A stretch of 5,899 nt of DNA, from the NCBI GenBank assembly GCA_900770865.1, contig CAAGLU010000221.1:1-5899 (forward strand). The letters are read 5' to 3'. Source of the stretch: an uncultured Atopobiaceae bacterium. Lineage in GTDB: Bacteria; Actinomycetota; Coriobacteriia; Coriobacteriales; Atopobiaceae. The notes beneath the pieces are model-generated. The model was not told where the DNA came from, did no database searches, and worked only from the letters and a program-made list of their open reading frames with translations. Positions 5,309-5,899 of this stretch are shown piece by piece (position 1 is the first letter of the stretch; every line of letters starts with the position of its first letter). Position numbers and translations under genes: made by a program.

Positions 5309-5409
5309 AAACCTGCGACTTAATAGCAGTTAGCAGAATGCGTCGCTGAGAAAAACCGCAGGTTGGGACCTTGCCACGCCTTAAAGGATTGCTATTAACC
5401 CGCAGGTTT
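5309..5409. repeat. Long-range inverted repeat with 20-bp arms and an internal third copy
   Basis: The left arm 5309-5328 (AAACCTGCGACTTAATAGCA) and right arm 5390-5409 (TGCTATTAACCCGCAGGTTT) are reverse complements at 18 of 20 positions, separated by 61 bp. Between them, 5356-5364 carries another CCGCAGGTT, part of a small AACC-GCA-GGTT palindrome. Arrangement and AT/GC pattern resemble repetitive extragenic palindromes; only a genome-wide count could show that. Confidence 0.75.
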
Positions 5410-5483
5410 CCTGAGCGAACCCGTTCGGGCGCGCGTTCGGGACCTCTACCAAGATCCCAAGAGCCGGCCCGCGACCGCCACTA

Positions 5484-5527
5484 CGAATAAGAAAGCGGCC
5501 CCGGCGCCAAATTGACGCCGAGGCCGC
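5484..5527 (-). terminator. Rho-independent terminator for the minus-strand nagA transcript
   Basis: The stem GCGGCCCCGGCG (5495-5506) pairs with CGCCGAGGCCGC (5516-5527) at 11 of 12 positions, with a 9-nt loop. On the minus strand it is followed at once by TTTCTTATTCG, a T-rich tail. It lies 100 bp beyond the nagA-like stop codon, consistent with terminating that gene. Confidence 0.75.
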
Positions 5528-5626
5528 AGCTGTAGCGGAAATCCTGGCCAAAACGGGCCTTCGGGCACCGTGGGGCGACAAGAACTGGCGCCACGGGCGA
5601 GAAGAACGCCCGCTGCCCGTAGTGCC

Positions 5627-5899
5627 CTACGCCTCGGGCACCAGCTCGCCGCCAACGTAGGTCGCCGTCAGCGACATATCCGCTGCGTAGACGTTGAAGT
5701 CCGCATTGCGTCCGGGCAGCATGCTGCCGCAAACGTCATCCACGCCCGCCGAACGGGCGGCAACCTCGCTACCCATGCGGATGGCCTGCTCGGGCGTCAC
5801 GATGCCCCAGTCGACCATGTTCTTCACGCCCTTGGCAAGCGTGAGGACAGACCCAGCGATGCTGCTCATGTCGGCAAGGTAGCAGAGGTCGTCCTTCAT
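5627..5899 (-). CDS. nagA: N-acetylglucosamine-6-phosphate deacetylase, C-terminal end (truncated by window edge)
   Basis: Ninety residues are visible, ending at TAG (5627-5629); the reading frame is open at the window edge and the true start lies beyond it. The pattern SSIAGSVLTLAKGVKNMV, then GIVTPEQAIRMGSEVAARSA, GSMLPGRNADFNVY and ATYVGGELV matches the end of NagA. In E. coli the corresponding stretches are GSSLTMIEGVRNLV, LRMATLYPARAIG and LAAGKVANL, ending in a VNG motif. NagA removes the acetyl group from GlcNAc-6-phosphate in the cytoplasm during amino-sugar use and cell-wall recycling. The metal-binding histidines and catalytic Asp are upstream of the visible part and cannot be checked, so a related amidohydrolase is possible. 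It has its own terminator and no operator copy, so it is probably not part of the kinase/SPFH regulon. Confidence 0.85.
   Translation of the reverse strand: MKDDLCYLADMSSIAGSVLTLAKGVKNMVDWGIVTPEQAIRMGSEVAARSAGVDDVCGSMLPGRNADFNVYAADMSLTATYVGGELVPEA

Larger units (their letters stand above)
5131..5626. other. Non-coding interval between the DUF6591-like gene and nagA
   Basis: About 500 bp with no convincing gene on either strand. It holds the hairpin after the plus-strand gene (5151-5185), a small stem CGGCTG/CAGCCG (5233-5249), three 20-bp tandem repeats, a long-range inverted repeat, and the minus-strand terminator near 5500. A further CGGGCG/CGCCCG stem (5594-5612) lies just after the nagA stop without a T-run. 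Confidence 0.7.

Noticed and set aside
5210..5323. 37-codon frame starting ATG 5210 with AGGGAGGG upstream
   Set aside because: The translation is low-complexity Pro/Ala/Arg/Ser. The 20-bp tandem units inside it are not a multiple of three and shift frame through the array, and the purine run is 11 nt from the ATG. Chance is more likely.
5249..5409. CRISPR array
   Set aside because: The 20-bp units are directly adjacent without spacers and there are only three; no cas genes are present.

Overview
The window looks like chromosomal DNA from a GC-rich actinobacterium of the class Coriobacteriia (Olsenella/Atopobium/Collinsella-like). This is inferred from base composition and the combination of protein families; no rRNA or other taxonomic marker is present.

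Layout. Positions 1-285 hold the C-terminal part of an XRE-type helix-turn-helix regulator (+). A membrane-anchored Ser/Thr protein kinase follows on the same strand (about 425-1996). It converges, across a 27-bp gap, on a two-gene minus-strand operon. That operon is read from about 3811 to 2024: a PH-like/zinc-ribbon protein first, then an SPFH (band 7, YdjI-like) protein with a C-terminal SHOCT domain. A divergent control region (3812-4029) separates this operon from a plus-strand gene for a single-pass membrane protein with a duplicated 90-residue domain and a DUF6591-like C-terminus (4030-5130). That gene ends at a strong hairpin. About 500 bp of non-coding DNA follows, with tandem and inverted repeats and a minus-strand terminator. 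The window closes with the C-terminal end of a NagA-like N-acetylglucosamine-6-phosphate deacetylase (-), which looks like an unrelated neighbour.

Main observation. A 15-bp palindrome, TCAGTTG(C/G)CAACTGA, occurs three times, once upstream of each complete transcription unit: kinase, zinc-ribbon/SPFH operon and DUF6591-like gene. Each copy has the same asymmetric flanks (TT before, GG after) oriented with the direction of transcription. Each lies 28-29 bp ahead of a plausible -10 hexamer where no good -35 is seen. The three units therefore look like one local regulon under one DNA-binding protein, quite possibly the XRE-type regulator encoded next door.

Working model (inference). The kinase senses something outside the membrane through its extracytoplasmic beta-rich domain. 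The regulator switches on the kinase, the zinc-ribbon/SPFH pair and the duplicated-domain membrane protein as one envelope- or membrane-homeostasis module. In Bacillus subtilis a zinc-ribbon protein and the SPFH protein YdjI act with PspA at the membrane; no PspA homologue is visible here.
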